A DNA stretch of 64,000 bases from Burkholderia savannae (GCF_001524445.2 NZ_CP013417.1:1426001-1490000), one strand, 5' to 3'; positions 17,573 to 30,123 are shown, counted from the stretch's first letter. The notes: generated by a model not told the origin, from the sequence alone. Numbers and translations: made by a program.

Positions 17573-18880
<1,308 letters not shown>

Positions 18881-19279
18881 GATGCGTGCTCCTTGAGTGG
18901 TCGTTGCCTGAAGAGAAGAAATCGGCGATTCGCGAAACGAGCGGTGCGGTGCGGTTCGAATTCGGCGCTTCGGTTCGTGAAGTCTTGTATAAGAGTCTAG
19001 GCAAATCGACTGCGTCGAAACAGGGGCTTTTTCACGAAGCTGTAAAAAATTTATTCTATAAAAATCAGTTGCTTATCTGTTTAATTTCTTATTGCGGAAT
19101 GCGGTTTCCCATGCTGCAATGGCTTCGGTTGTGCCACGCAACATGATTTTTTACGACGCAAAAGATTTTTTCGTATCGTGAAATCTCGGGCGCAAACAAA
19201 AACCGGCGCGAATGCGCCGGTTTTCGAGGGGGAGGGGCGCGGACACGTTCGCGTCGCGAACGCGCCCGCAGGCAGCCGC
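18881..19279. other. AT-rich interval between aceA and the DEAD-box helicase gene
   Basis: A 399-base region in which 18970-19200 is strongly AT-rich against a GC-rich background (long A and T runs near 19045-19060 and 19145-19175). No gene is seen. It should contain the aceA promoter on the minus strand and ends with the helicase terminator. I could not fix -35/-10 boxes with confidence. Confidence 0.6.
19196..19224 (-). terminator. Intrinsic terminator of the DEAD-box helicase gene
   Basis: A 9-bp stem (AACCGGCGC/GCGCCGGTT) with a 4-base loop, ending on the minus strand in GGTTTTTG. It is also U-rich when read on the plus strand (GGTTTTC), so it may act in both directions. Confidence 0.75.
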
Positions 19280-20812
<1,533 letters not shown>

Positions 20813-21246
20813 GTCAATCCTTGAAACACAGTGGGTCGAACGCCGCGCCAATCGCGCATACCCAAGTCGACGGATTCATCGAGCAAATCGGGAAACGTGG
20901 CGATTGTCCGCATGTCGTGGACGTGCGGACAACAATTTCGTTAGAAGCTGTTTTTGGGTGCGGCGCGTATCGGATACGCATGCCGCCAGCCTGAGACTTG
21001 ACAGCCCGCAAGGGGCTACGCAGGAAGGGACAGGTTCTAAACTGGATTGGAGCGAAACGCTATGGAACGCTGGCGATGAGGGCTGCTGGCATCGGGCTGG
21101 CAAAGCCGCTCGTCGCGACGCGCAGTGCGCATTGTACAGTGATTTGCTGCGCTGCGCCACCGTCGATTGCGCCCGGGGCGGGCGCGGCGGGCGGCGCCGA
21201 TGACGGTTTGCGCGGCCGGCGCGAACCGGCCGCGCGGCGTGCGCGC
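20813..21246. other. Gene-free interval upstream of the helicase gene
   Basis: 434 bases between the helicase start and the acyl-CoA-binding protein stop, both on the minus strand. It likely contains the helicase promoter and a leader. No credible gene was found. An inverted repeat (GCGCGGCCGG/CCGGCCGCGC, about 21210-21235) lies just past the acyl-CoA-binding protein stop and could end its transcript, though no U-run follows. Confidence 0.45.
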
Positions 21247-21516
21247 TCAGGACGCGGTGCCGTTCTTCAGCGACTCGACGAGTTCGATGTACTGCTTCTT
21301 GGCATCGTCCTGCGCCGTGCCCTTCAGCGCTTCCCACGCGTCGTACTTGTACTTGCCGACGATGTCGGTGAAGCCCGGCTTGTCGCCGTGCGCGTCGCCG
21401 TCGGTCGCCTGCTTGAAGAGCGCGTAGAGGCGCAGCAGCGTCAGGTTGCCGGGACGCTCGGTCAGCTGCTTCACGTCGATCTGCGCTTGCTCGAATTGGG
21501 CGGTGATGTCGCTCAT
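21247..21516 (-). CDS. Acyl-CoA-binding protein
   Basis: An 89-residue protein with the complete four-helix acyl-CoA-binding (ACBP) fold, best known from eukaryotes. Key positions are present: LRLYALFKQAT (helix 2, with the Tyr and Lys that contact CoA), GDKPGF, and YKYDAWEALKG (helix 3, with Lys and Trp). It should hold long-chain acyl-CoA in the cytoplasm. The ATG at 21516 has GGAGACAC upstream. It is divergent from tsaB and seems to be its own transcript. Bacterial copies are patchy, which makes it a possible transfer, but base composition is like its neighbours. Confidence 0.93.
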   Translation of the reverse strand: MSDITAQFEQAQIDVKQLTERPGNLTLLRLYALFKQATDGDAHGDKPGFTDIVGKYKYDAWEALKGTAQDDAKKQYIELVESLKNGTAS

Positions 21517-21684
21517 GGGTGTCTCCGTAAGGTTTCCAGGCTGGCTTTTCCAGGCCGACGATCTTAGCAAGCGAGGGCGGGCGGCGGGTCGAGCGTTCCT
21601 TCCAAACCGATTCGCGCACGGCAAGCGCGTGCGAATCGGACGGGATCGCCCGTGCGGGCGGGGCGCCGCATTACAATGTCGGCC

Positions 21685-22446
21685 ATGACGCAAACAGTGC
21701 TCCTCGCCATCGACACGTCGACCGAGTTTTGCTCGGTCGCGCTCCTCGTCGCGGCCGGCCAGACCGCCGATGCCGCTTCCATCCGAACCTGGGTTCGCCA
21801 CGAGCGCACGGGCGCCGTGTCGAGCACGCGCGTGCTGCCCGCCGTGCGCGAAGTGCTCGACGAAGCGGGTCTCGCGTTCGCCGATTGCAACGCGATCGCG
21901 TTCGGCGCGGGACCCGGCTCGTTCACCGGGCTGCGCACCGCCACCGGCGTCGCGCAGGGGCTCGCGTTCGGCCGCGCGCTGCCCGTCGTGCCGGTCGGCA
22001 CGCTCGTCGCGTGCGCGCAGGCCGCGCGCCTGAACGCAGGCGACGCCGCGGGCCGCGTGACGCGCGTGCTCGCCGCGCTCGACGCGCGAATGGACGAAGT
22101 CTATTGGGCCGATTACGCGTGGGACGACGCGGCGGGCGATTGGCGCGAAGTCGCGCCGGCGACGCTCGCGGCGCCCGCCGACGTGCGCGTGCCCGACGCG
22201 CCGTTCGTGCTCGCCGGCAACGCGGTGCAGGCGTTCGGCGATCGCCTGCCCGCCTGCGCGCGCGCGCAGGCGATCGATCCGGATGCGCTGCCGCACGCGC
22301 TGCCGATCGCGCACGTCGCGCTGCGCGCGTACCGCGCGGGACGTGTCGTGCCCGCCGATCGCGCGGCGCCCGAGTACGTGCGCGACAAGGTCGCGCAGAC
22401 CACCGCCGAGCGGCTCGCGGCGCGCGCGGACGGAGGCGGCCGATGA
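21685..22446 (+). CDS. tsaB: tRNA t6A modification protein TsaB
   Basis: Partner of TsaD in making N6-threonylcarbamoyladenosine at position 37 of ANN-reading tRNAs. The protein has 253 residues and the ASKHA-like fold. The N terminus VLLAIDTS and the motif FGAGPGSFTGLRTATGVAQGLA (about residues 72-93) are diagnostic. I chose the ATG at 21685 (MTQTVLLAIDTS); an ATG at 21676 would add MSA. It starts an overlapping run with rimI (ATGA), the uracil-DNA glycosylase and a DUF1853 gene, so one mRNA is likely. Confidence 0.93.
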   Translation: MTQTVLLAIDTSTEFCSVALLVAAGQTADAASIRTWVRHERTGAVSSTRVLPAVREVLDEAGLAFADCNAIAFGAGPGSFTGLRTATGVAQGLAFGRALPVVPVGTLVACAQAARLNAGDAAGRVTRVLAALDARMDEVYWADYAWDDAAGDWREVAPATLAAPADVRVPDAPFVLAGNAVQAFGDRLPACARAQAIDPDALPHALPIAHVALRAYRAGRVVPADRAAPEYVRDKVAQTTAERLAARADGGGR

Positions 22447-22940
22447 GCGGCGTGCTGATGACCGACCGCTATCTATCGCCGATGACGGATGCGGATCTCG
22501 ACGAAGTCGTCGAGATCGAGCGCGCCGCGTACGAATTTCCGTGGTCGCGCGGCAACTTCGAGGATTCGCTGCGCAACGGCTATTTCGGCGTCTGCATGCG
22601 GCACGTGACGGGCGCGCTCGTCGGCTATTGCGTGCTGATGCCCGTCGTCGACGAAATGCATCTGCTGAATCTGTGCGTCGCGCCCGCCGCGCAGCGCTCG
22701 GGCGCCGGCCTCGCGCTGCTGCGCGAGGCGGTGCGGATCGCGTGCGCCGAGCGGCTCGACGGCGTGCTGCTGGAAGTGCGGCCGTCGAATCCGCGCGCGA
22801 TTCATCTGTATGAGCGCTTCGGTTTCGTGTCGGTCGGGCGGCGCAGGAACTACTATCCGGCGAAGCACCGGAGCCGGGAGGACGCGATTGTGATGCGTCT
22901 TGCATTGACGAAGGAGGGAGGCGCGCATGGCGTTGGCTGA
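22443..22940 (+). CDS. rimI: Ribosomal protein S18 alanine N-acetyltransferase RimI
   Basis: A GNAT enzyme of 165 residues that acetylates the N-terminal Ala of ribosomal protein S18. Motifs are the acetyl-CoA loop [14 protein letters not shown] (about 82-95), [20 protein letters not shown] (about 109-128, with the conserved Glu, Asn and Tyr) and RRNYYP. The ATG overlaps the tsaB stop (ATGA). The tsaB-rimI pairing is common in bacteria and supports both names. Its 3' end overlaps the next gene by 14 bases. Confidence 0.92.
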   Translation: MSGVLMTDRYLSPMTDADLDEVVEIERAAYEFPWSRGNFEDSLRNGYFGVCMRHVTGALVGYCVLMPVVDEMHLLNLCVAPAAQRSGAGLALLREAVRIACAERLDGVLLEVRPSNPRAIHLYERFGFVSVGRRRNYYPAKHRSREDAIVMRLALTKEGGAHGVG

Positions 22941-24258
22941 AGCGGCGCTCGAAGAGCTGGGGCTCGCGCCCGCGTGGGTGCGGCGCGGGATCGCGCGCGC
23001 CGAGGGCGCGCAGCAGGATGTGGCGGGCGCGGCGCGGGAAACCGCTGGCGCGGCGGCCGCGGAGGGAGCGCGGGCCGTGTCGCCGGATGCGGCGCGCGAG
23101 CCCGCGCGTCGCATCGCGCGCGTCAGCGCGACGGAAGGCGAAGGTGTGCGCGGCGGAGCGGAATCGGCGGCGGTGGCGGCGAACGAGGCGGCGCATGCGA
23201 CGGAGCGTGCCGAAGACGCCGAGTCGATCGAGCCCGCTGCGATTGCGCACGGCCGTGCAACGCATGCGCCGCGAGCAGCCGATGTGCGCGCGCAAGCGCG
23301 GCGGACGGCGGCCGAATCCGGCATGCCGGCGGCGAATGCGCCGTCCGGGACGCGCGCGCGGGACGTGCAAGGCGAGCAAGGCTCGACGATCGCGAGCGCG
23401 GCGCCGTCGGCCGAGCCGCCCGTCGCGGGCGGCGAGCGTCGCGTGGCGAAGAGCGACGGCGCCGCGGATGCCGCGGCATTCGCGCGCGCCGCAGGCGCAT
23501 CGCGCGACGCGGCAGATCCGGCGCGCGCGTCGACCGCGCCGGCCGCTCGAACCGGTGGCGACGTCGACGCAGCCGGCCCCGACGACGACATGTCGTGGTT
23601 CGATCTCGAGCCGGTGCTCGAGCCCGTGCCGCCGGACGCCGCCGCCGCTGCGGGGCCCGCCGTCGCGGCGACGTCGGTCGCCGAGCTCGGCTGGGACGCG
23701 CTGCGCGCGCGGGTCGCCGACTGCCAGCGCTGCCGCCTCTGCGAGAAGCGCACGAACACGGTGTTCGGCGTCGGCGACGAGAGCGCCGACTGGATGCTCG
23801 TCGGCGAAGCGCCCGGCGAGAACGAGGACAAGCAGGGCGAGCCGTTCGTCGGCCAGGCGGGCAAGCTGCTCGACAACATGCTGCGCGCGCTCGAGCTCAA
23901 GCGCGGCGAGAACGTCTACATCGCGAACGTGATCAAGTGCCGCCCGCCCGGCAACCGCAATCCGGAGCCGGACGAGGTCGCGCGCTGCGAGCCGTATCTT
24001 CAGCGGCAGGTCGCGCTCGTGAAGCCGAGGCTGATCGTCGCGCTCGGCCGCTTCGCCGCGCAGACGCTTCTCAAGACCGACGCGAGCATCGCCTCGATGC
24101 GCGGGCGCGTGCACCAGTACGAAGGCGTGCCCGTGATCGTCACGTACCATCCGGCGTATTTGCTGCGCAGCCTGCAGGACAAGGCGAAGGCCTGGTCCGA
24201 TCTGTGTCTCGCGCACGATACCTACCGGAACGCCGCGCCCGCCGCCGATCCGCAATGA
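22927..24258 (+). CDS. Family 4 uracil-DNA glycosylase with long Ala-rich N-terminal region
   Basis: Removes uracil from DNA to start base-excision repair. The glycosylase domain is in the C-terminal part, from about residue 253 of 443. It has the four iron-sulfur cysteines C266, C269, C338 and C354; the gaps of 69 and 16 residues equal those of the thermophile family 4 enzymes as I remember them. Motif A is [20 protein letters not shown], and the second motif is HPAYLL. Residues of about 1-20 ([20 protein letters not shown]) are a conserved short helix; residues of about 25-250 are a low-complexity Ala/Arg/Glu-rich linker absent from compact family members. It overlaps rimI by 14 bases and the next gene by four. 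Confidence 0.93.
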   Translation: MALAEAALEELGLAPAWVRRGIARAEGAQQDVAGAARETAGAAAAEGARAVSPDAAREPARRIARVSATEGEGVRGGAESAAVAANEAAHATERAEDAESIEPAAIAHGRATHAPRAADVRAQARRTAAESGMPAANAPSGTRARDVQGEQGSTIASAAPSAEPPVAGGERRVAKSDGAADAAAFARAAGASRDAADPARASTAPAARTGGDVDAAGPDDDMSWFDLEPVLEPVPPDAAAAAGPAVAATSVAELGWDALRARVADCQRCRLCEKRTNTVFGVGDESADWMLVGEAPGENEDKQGEPFVGQAGKLLDNMLRALELKRGENVYIANVIKCRPPGNRNPEPDEVARCEPYLQRQVALVKPRLIVALGRFAAQTLLKTDASIASMRGRVHQYEGVPVIVTYHPAYLLRSLQDKAKAWSDLCLAHDTYRNAAPAADPQ

Positions 24259-25229
24259 ACGCCGCGGCGTCGCCCGTGCCGCTCGGCGCGCTGCGCGACG
24301 CCGCCGTGCGCGACCTCGCGTGGCTGCTGTCGAGCGCGAGTCTGCTCGCGCCGTCGGCGGGCGCGCCGCTTGCCCGGCCGTGGGCGAGCGTCGCGGATGC
24401 GGCGCAGACGGCCGCGTGGCTCGTCGCGCTCGACGCGCAGCCCGCGCCGCTGCACGACACGCTCGCGCACGCGCGGCCCGTTCGTCTCGGCCGCTATGCC
24501 GAATGCCTGCTCGGCTTTTTTGTCGAGCATGCGCCGTCGCTCGTTCTCGTCGCCGCGAATCTGCCGCTGCGCCGCAACGGCCGCACGCTCGGCGAGTGCG
24601 ACTTCCTGATCGAAACCGCGCGTGGCGAGCGCCTGCACTGGGAGCTCGCGGTCAAGTGCTATCTGTGCGTCGCGGAGGCGGGCGCCGCGTCGCTCGCCGA
24701 GTTCGTCGGACCGAATCTCGCCGACCGCTTCGATCTGAAACGCGCGCGGCTCGTCGATCATCAATTGCGGCTGACGGCGCGCGACGAGTTCGCGTCGCTC
24801 GGCTACGCGGGGCCGTGGCTCGCGCAGATGCTCGTGAAAGGGTGGCTCTTCTATCGCGCAGGCGACGGGCACGACGGCGGCGCGATCGTCGATCCGCCTG
24901 AGGTCGACGCCGACCATCCGCGCGGGTTCTGGGTCACGCGCGACGCGTGGCCGGCGTTCGCCGATGCGCAGCGGCAGGGTGCCGCGTGGATGGCGCTGCC
25001 GCGTCTCGCGTGGCTTGCGCCGCGCGCGATCGACGATGCGGCGGCGAGGCGAGGGCCCGGCGCGCTCGTTTCGGCCGATGCGGTTTTCGCCGAGGTTGCC
25101 GGGCAGCCGGGGCCGTCGCTCGTCGCTGCGCTCACGCGCGGCGACGACGGGACGTGGCACGAAACCGCGCGCGGCTTCATCGTGCCCGACGGTTGGCCGC
25201 AGCGGGCGGCGGCGTTTGCCGCGAGTTGA
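24255..25229 (+). CDS. DUF1853 family protein
   Basis: A 324-residue protein of the DUF1853 family, function unknown. Recognisable pieces are RDLAWLLSSASLL at the N terminus, the central GRYAECLLGFFVEHAP and the segment GECDFLIETARGERLHWELAVKCYL (about 114-138). That last segment has the D..E.K spacing seen in PD-(D/E)xK nucleases (Asp117, Glu132, Lys136), so a nuclease-like fold is possible; this is inference. The ATG overlaps the glycosylase stop (ATGA). It ends 24 bases from the convergent thiD stop, closing the four-gene run. Confidence 0.75.
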   Translation: MNAAASPVPLGALRDAAVRDLAWLLSSASLLAPSAGAPLARPWASVADAAQTAAWLVALDAQPAPLHDTLAHARPVRLGRYAECLLGFFVEHAPSLVLVAANLPLRRNGRTLGECDFLIETARGERLHWELAVKCYLCVAEAGAASLAEFVGPNLADRFDLKRARLVDHQLRLTARDEFASLGYAGPWLAQMLVKGWLFYRAGDGHDGGAIVDPPEVDADHPRGFWVTRDAWPAFADAQRQGAAWMALPRLAWLAPRAIDDAAARRGPGALVSADAVFAEVAGQPGPSLVAALTRGDDGTWHETARGFIVPDGWPQRAAAFAAS

Positions 25230-25253
25230 CGCGCGGCGCGGCTTTTCGCCGGC

Positions 25254-26063
25254 TCACCACCACCGATGGAAATGATGCACGGGCCCGACGCCGTGCCCGA
25301 CGTCGAGTCGCCCGCTCGCGCCGATCGCGCCCGTCAGATAGACCTTCGCGTCGGCGATCGCGTCCGCGAGCGTCGGGCGTTGCGGCAGCAGCGCGGCGAT
25401 CGCCGCCGACAGCGTGCACCCCGTGCCGTGCGTGTTCGCGACCGGCAGCCGCTCGCCGGCGAAGCGTTGCGCGCCGCCCGCGTGAATCAGCCAATCCGGG
25501 CTTTCGTGCAAGGCGCCGAGGTGGCCGCCCTTCATCAGCACCGCCTTCGCGCCGCGCGCGACGAGCGCCTCGCCCTGGCGCACCATCTCGTCCTCGGTCG
25601 TCGCGGCCGCGACGCCGAGCAGCTCGGCCGCCTCCGGCAGGTTCGGCGTGACGAGGCCGGCGAGCGGCAGCAATTCGTCGCGCAGCGCGGCGACCGCGTC
25701 GGGCGCGAGCAGCGCGTGCGAACTCTTCGAGATCATCACCGTGTCGAGCACGACGTGGCGCGGCGCGTAGCGCGCGAGCGCCGCGGCGACCGCGCGCACG
25801 ATCGACGCGTTCGCGAGCATGCCGATCTTCACCGCGTCGATGCGGATGTCGTCGAACACGGCGTCGAGCTGCGCGGCGACGAAGCTCGCGTCGGGCGCAT
25901 GCACGCCCGTCACGCCGCGCGTGTTCTGCGCGGTGAGCGCGGTGATCACGCTCGCGCCGTACGCGCCGAGCGCGGAGAACGTCTTCAGATCGGCCTGGAT
26001 GCCTGCGCCGCCGCCGGAGTCGGAGCCGGCGATCGTGAGCGCGTTGGGAATCGGTCGGGTCAT
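25254..26063 (-). CDS. thiD: Hydroxymethylpyrimidine/phosphomethylpyrimidine kinase
   Basis: A ribokinase-fold enzyme of 269 residues that phosphorylates HMP and HMP-P in thiamine synthesis. Features are [22 protein letters not shown] (residues 8-29, the HMP site), [37 protein letters not shown] and the anion hole [14 protein letters not shown]. The ATG at 26063 gives the usual start. It lies 73 bases after lplT on the same strand; no thiamine riboswitch was recognised upstream. A dual role in salvage and synthesis is normal for this family. Confidence 0.94.
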   Translation of the reverse strand: MTRPIPNALTIAGSDSGGGAGIQADLKTFSALGAYGASVITALTAQNTRGVTGVHAPDASFVAAQLDAVFDDIRIDAVKIGMLANASIVRAVAAALARYAPRHVVLDTVMISKSSHALLAPDAVAALRDELLPLAGLVTPNLPEAAELLGVAAATTEDEMVRQGEALVARGAKAVLMKGGHLGALHESPDWLIHAGGAQRFAGERLPVANTHGTGCTLSAAIAALLPQRPTLADAIADAKVYLTGAIGASGRLDVGHGVGPVHHFHRWW

Positions 26064-26136
26064 GAGCGGGAGGCGTCGATGAAAAACGCGGGCGGATGGA
26101 GGGGGCGGCGCGACGAGGGCGCGCCGGCGCCGCGCC

Positions 26137-27444
26137 TCAGTGTTTCGATTCGCCGATGAGGGCGACCGAATCGAAGCGGCGCTGGTTCGCGAGGTGCAGC
26201 CGCATCACGAGCCACATCGTCAGGCACACGAACGTGCCGAACAGCACGATCACGATGCCGACCGGCACGTCGAGCCACACGAGCGCCGCGTACAAGCAGA
26301 GCATCACGAGCACGGACAGGTTCTCGTTGAAGTTCTGCACCGCGATCGAATGGCCGGCCGACAGCAGCACGTGGCCGCGATGCTGAAGCAGCGCGTTCAT
26401 CGGGACGACGAAGAATCCCGACAGCGCGCCGACGAACATCAGGAACACGTATGCGACGAGCAGATAGACGGGCAAGTGCATGCGCCCGATGGCCAGCGCC
26501 CAGTGCGCGGGGAACAGGTCGCGCGTGTAGAACGCCATCAGCATCACCGCGATGCCCATCACGATGCCGACGGGCAGCACGGTCAGCGACTTGCGCAGCG
26601 GAATCCGGCTCGCCGCGATCATCGCGCCCGCCGCGACGCCGAGCGCGACGACCGCCTGCAGGATCGCGCCTTCGGACAGCGACATGCCGAGCGATACCTC
26701 CGCCCACTTGAGGACGATGAACTGCAGCGTCGCGCCCGCGCCCCAGAACAGCGTCGTGACGGCGAGCGAGATCTGGCCGAGCTTGTCGTGCCAGAGCGTC
26801 ATGAAACAATCGGCGAAATCGGTGACGAGCTTGAGCGGGCCGTGCTGCTGCTTCGGATAGCGTGCGCCCGTGTCGGGAATGCGCAGGTTGAAGAGCGCCG
26901 CCGTCACGTAGATCGCCATGATGACGAGCATCGCCGCCTCGGCGGGCGTGTTGATCGAAGGGGGCGTGTGCGCGATCACGTGCGACGCGATCTTCGGGCT
27001 GATGAGCGCGCCGCCCAGCACCGTGCCGAGGATGATCGAGCCGACCGTCGTGCCCTCGATCCAGCCGTTCGCGGCGACGAGCCGCTCGGGCGGCAGGAGC
27101 TCGGTCAGAATGCCGTACTTCGCGGGCGAATAGGCGGCCGCGCCGAAGCCGACGATCCCGTATGCGACGAGCGGATGCGCGCCGAACAGCATGATGAGGC
27201 AGCCGACGACCTTGATCGAATTGGTGATGAACATCACGTGCCCTTTCGGGCGCGAGTCGGCGAACGCGCCGACGAAGGCGGCGAGCACCACGTACGACAG
27301 GACGAAGAACAGCTTCAGGAGCGGTATCATCCAGTTCGGCGCGTGGAGGTCTTTCAGCAGAGCGATTGCGGCGATGAGAAGAGCGCTGTCGGCCAACGAC
27401 GAGAAAAACTGCGCGGCCATGATGGAGTAAAAACCTTTTTTCAT
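26137..27444 (-). CDS. lplT: Lysophospholipid transporter LplT (MFS)
   Basis: A 12-helix major-facilitator transporter of 435 residues that flips lysophospholipids across the inner membrane for re-acylation. It begins MKKGFYSIMAAQFFSSLADSALL, typical of LplT, and has GYLGA-type inner loops such as FADSRPKGHVMFITN after helix 2 and YSPAKYGILTEL. In enterobacteria lplT is followed by the acyltransferase aas; here it is followed by thiD, so the acyltransferase must be elsewhere. The ATG at 27444 was chosen from the family N terminus. It is divergent from alr. Confidence 0.88.
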   Translation of the reverse strand: MKKGFYSIMAAQFFSSLADSALLIAAIALLKDLHAPNWMIPLLKLFFVLSYVVLAAFVGAFADSRPKGHVMFITNSIKVVGCLIMLFGAHPLVAYGIVGFGAAAYSPAKYGILTELLPPERLVAANGWIEGTTVGSIILGTVLGGALISPKIASHVIAHTPPSINTPAEAAMLVIMAIYVTAALFNLRIPDTGARYPKQQHGPLKLVTDFADCFMTLWHDKLGQISLAVTTLFWGAGATLQFIVLKWAEVSLGMSLSEGAILQAVVALGVAAGAMIAASRIPLRKSLTVLPVGIVMGIAVMLMAFYTRDLFPAHWALAIGRMHLPVYLLVAYVFLMFVGALSGFFVVPMNALLQHRGHVLLSAGHSIAVQNFNENLSVLVMLCLYAALVWLDVPVGIVIVLFGTFVCLTMWLVMRLHLANQRRFDSVALIGESKH

Positions 27445-27655
27445 CTGAAGCGATGCTTTCCTCGCGGCGGCTCGGCCGCGCGGGCCGTGCAATCGGACTT
27501 ATTCCGTTCGAAATGGGTTGTGCGCACGGCTTTATATCACGAAAATACGTCAATTCGGACTTGCCAGATTCCCCGATCGTTCCGCGCATTCCCGGCGTCG
27601 CGCCCAAAAGGCGCGATAAGCTGATGATTCGCAAGCGTCTTTACTGATATTTCCT

Positions 27656-28726
27656 ATGCCGCGCCCGATTTCCGCCACGATCCACACCGCCGCTTTGGCG
27701 AACAATCTCACTGTCGTGCGTCGCCACGCCGCCAAGTCGAAGGTCTGGGCGATCGTCAAGGCGAACGCGTACGGGCACGGCCTCGCGCGGGTCTTTCCCG
27801 GGCTGCGCGGCACCGACGGCTTCGGCCTTCTCGATCTCGACGAGGCCGTGAAGCTGCGCGAGCTCGGCTGGGCGGGCCCGATCCTGTTGCTCGAGGGCTT
27901 CTTCCGATCGACCGACATCGACGTGATCGACCGCTACAGCCTGACGACCGCGGTGCACAACGACGAGCAGATGCGCATGCTCGAGACGGCGCGGCTGTCG
28001 AAGCCCGTCAACGTGCAGCTGAAGATGAACAGCGGGATGAACCGCCTCGGCTACACGCCGGAGAAGTTCCGCGCCGCGTGGGAGCGCGCCCGCGCGTGCC
28101 CCGGCATCGGCCAGATCACGTTAATGACCCATTTTTCCGACGCCGACGGCGCACGCGGCGTCGCCGACCAGGTGGCTACGTTCGAGCGCGGCGCGGAAGG
28201 CATCGCCGGCACGCGCAGCCTCGCGAACTCGGCCGCCGTGCTCTGGCACCCGTCGACGCACTTCGACTGGGTGCGGCCCGGCATCATGCTGTACGGCGCG
28301 TCGCCGTCCGGGCGCTCGGCGGACCTCGCCGACAAGGGCCTGAAGCCGACGATGACGCTCGCGTCCGAGCTGATCGCCGTGCAGACGCTCGCGAAAGGGC
28401 AAACGGTCGGCTACGGCTCCGTGTTCGCCGCCGAGGGCACGCTGCGGATCGGCGTCGTCGCGTGCGGCTATGCGGACGGCTATCCGCGGATCGCGCCGGA
28501 GGGCACGCCCGTCGTCGTCGACGGCGTGCGCACGCGGATCGTCGGCCGCGTGTCGATGGATATGCTGACCGTCGATCTCACCCCGGTGCCGCAGGCGGGC
28601 GTCGGCTCGCGCGTCGAGCTCTGGGGCGAGACGCTGCCGATCGACGACGTCGCCGCGCAATGCGGGACGGTCGGCTACGAGCTGATGTGCGCGGTCGCGC
28701 CGCGCGTGCCGGTGCGTGCCGAATAA
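27656..28726 (+). CDS. alr: Alanine racemase
   Basis: A PLP enzyme of 356 residues that makes D-alanine for peptidoglycan. Lys35 in VKANAYGHG binds PLP. The catalytic Tyr is in VGYGSVF at about residue 252. Other blocks are [11 protein letters not shown], the substrate segment [16 protein letters not shown] and [11 protein letters not shown]. The length and N terminus resemble the DadX/Alr class of proteobacteria; without a neighbouring dadA I favour the biosynthetic name. It precedes radA by 13 bases, so the two share an mRNA. Confidence 0.94.
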   Translation: MPRPISATIHTAALANNLTVVRRHAAKSKVWAIVKANAYGHGLARVFPGLRGTDGFGLLDLDEAVKLRELGWAGPILLLEGFFRSTDIDVIDRYSLTTAVHNDEQMRMLETARLSKPVNVQLKMNSGMNRLGYTPEKFRAAWERARACPGIGQITLMTHFSDADGARGVADQVATFERGAEGIAGTRSLANSAAVLWHPSTHFDWVRPGIMLYGASPSGRSADLADKGLKPTMTLASELIAVQTLAKGQTVGYGSVFAAEGTLRIGVVACGYADGYPRIAPEGTPVVVDGVRTRIVGRVSMDMLTVDLTPVPQAGVGSRVELWGETLPIDDVAAQCGTVGYELMCAVAPRVPVRAE

Positions 28727-28739
28727 GGGCGGCGCGCGC

Positions 28740-30116
28740 ATGGCCAAGCAGAAAACGGTATTCGTCTGCACCGAGTGCGGCGGGCAGGCGCCGAAGTGGC
28801 AGGGGCAATGCCCGTCGTGCCACGCGTGGAACACGCTCGTCGAATCGGTCGAGAGCTCGCCGTCCGCGCACCGTTTCCAGTCGCTCGCGAAACAGGCGCC
28901 GGTGCAGCGGCTCGCGGACATCGAGGCGGCCGACGTGCCGCGCTTCTCGACCGGGATCGGCGAATTCGACCGGGTGCTGGGCGGCGGGCTTGTCGCGGGC
29001 GGCGTCGTGCTGATCGGCGGCGATCCGGGGATCGGCAAGTCGACGCTGCTGCTGCAGTCGCTCGCGCAGATCGCGAGCGAGCGGCCGGCGCTCTATATCA
29101 GCGGCGAGGAATCGGGCGCGCAGATCGCGCTGCGCGCGCAGCGGCTCGCGCTTCTCGACGGCGGCGCGAGCGCGGCCGATCTGAAGCTGCTCGCCGAGAT
29201 CCAGCTCGAGAAGATTCAGGCGACGATCGACGCCGAGCGGCCCGACGTGGCCGTTATCGATTCGATTCAGACGATCTATTCGGAGGCGCTCACGTCCGCG
29301 CCCGGCTCGGTCGCGCAGGTGCGCGAATGCGCGGCGCAATTGACGCGCATCGCGAAACAATCGGGCACCGCGATCATCATGGTCGGGCACGTGACGAAGG
29401 AGGGCAACCTCGCGGGCCCGCGCGTGCTCGAGCACATCGTCGACACCGTGCTGTACTTCGAGGGCGACACGCATTCGTCGTTCCGGCTCGTGCGCGCGTT
29501 CAAGAACCGCTTCGGCGCGGTCAACGAGCTCGGCGTGTTCGCGATGACCGAGCGCGGGCTGCGCGGCGTCGCGAATCCGTCGGCGCTGTTCCTGTCGCAG
29601 CACACGGAGGTCGTGCCGGGCTCGTGCGTGCTCGTCACGCAAGAGGGCACGCGGCCGCTCCTCGTCGAGGTGCAGGCGCTCGTCGACACCGCGAACGTGC
29701 CCAATCCGCGCCGGCTCGCGGTCGGCCTCGAGCAGAACCGGCTCGCGATGCTGCTCGCCGTGCTGCACCGGCATGCGGGCATCGGGTGTTTCGACCAGGA
29801 CGTGTTCCTCAACGCGGTCGGCGGCGTCAAGATCACCGAGCCGGCCGCCGATCTCGCGGTGCTGCTCGCGATTCATTCGTCGATGCGTAACAAACCGTTG
29901 CCAAAGGGTCTGATCGTATTCGGCGAAGTGGGGCTCGCGGGCGAGATCCGGCCGTCGCCGCGCGGGCAGGAACGCCTGCGCGAGGCAGCGAAGCTCGGCT
30001 TCACGACCGCGCTGATTCCGAAGGCGAACGCGCCGAAACAGCCGATCGACGGGCTTCGCGTGCATGCGGTCGAGCGCATCGAGCAGGCGATCGATCAGAT
30101 CCGCGTGCTCGAATGA
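28740..30116 (+). CDS. radA: DNA repair protein RadA
   Basis: A RecA-like ATPase with a Lon-like C-terminal domain, 458 residues, that acts on recombination intermediates as a branch-migration helicase. The zinc finger CTECGGQAPKWQGQCPSC is at residues 10-27. Walker A GGDPGIGKSTLL is near 99-110. The RadA-specific KNRFG motif is at about 257-261, and the Lon-protease-like domain fills the last 150 residues. The ATG at 28740 gives MAKQKTVFVC. A 12-bp perfect inverted repeat follows 8 bases past the stop. Confidence 0.96.
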   Translation: MAKQKTVFVCTECGGQAPKWQGQCPSCHAWNTLVESVESSPSAHRFQSLAKQAPVQRLADIEAADVPRFSTGIGEFDRVLGGGLVAGGVVLIGGDPGIGKSTLLLQSLAQIASERPALYISGEESGAQIALRAQRLALLDGGASAADLKLLAEIQLEKIQATIDAERPDVAVIDSIQTIYSEALTSAPGSVAQVRECAAQLTRIAKQSGTAIIMVGHVTKEGNLAGPRVLEHIVDTVLYFEGDTHSSFRLVRAFKNRFGAVNELGVFAMTERGLRGVANPSALFLSQHTEVVPGSCVLVTQEGTRPLLVEVQALVDTANVPNPRRLAVGLEQNRLAMLLAVLHRHAGIGCFDQDVFLNAVGGVKITEPAADLAVLLAIHSSMRNKPLPKGLIVFGEVGLAGEIRPSPRGQERLREAAKLGFTTALIPKANAPKQPIDGLRVHAVERIEQAIDQIRVLE

Positions 30117-30123
30117 GCGCGGC

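Noticed and set aside
20876..24255. A very long minus-strand frame (about 1000 codons) through tsaB, rimI and the glycosylase gene, ending in the acyl-CoA-binding protein
   Set aside because: Only the last 89 codons match a family, with a good ATG and ribosome site at 21516. The upstream part is the antisense of the tsaB-rimI-glycosylase run.
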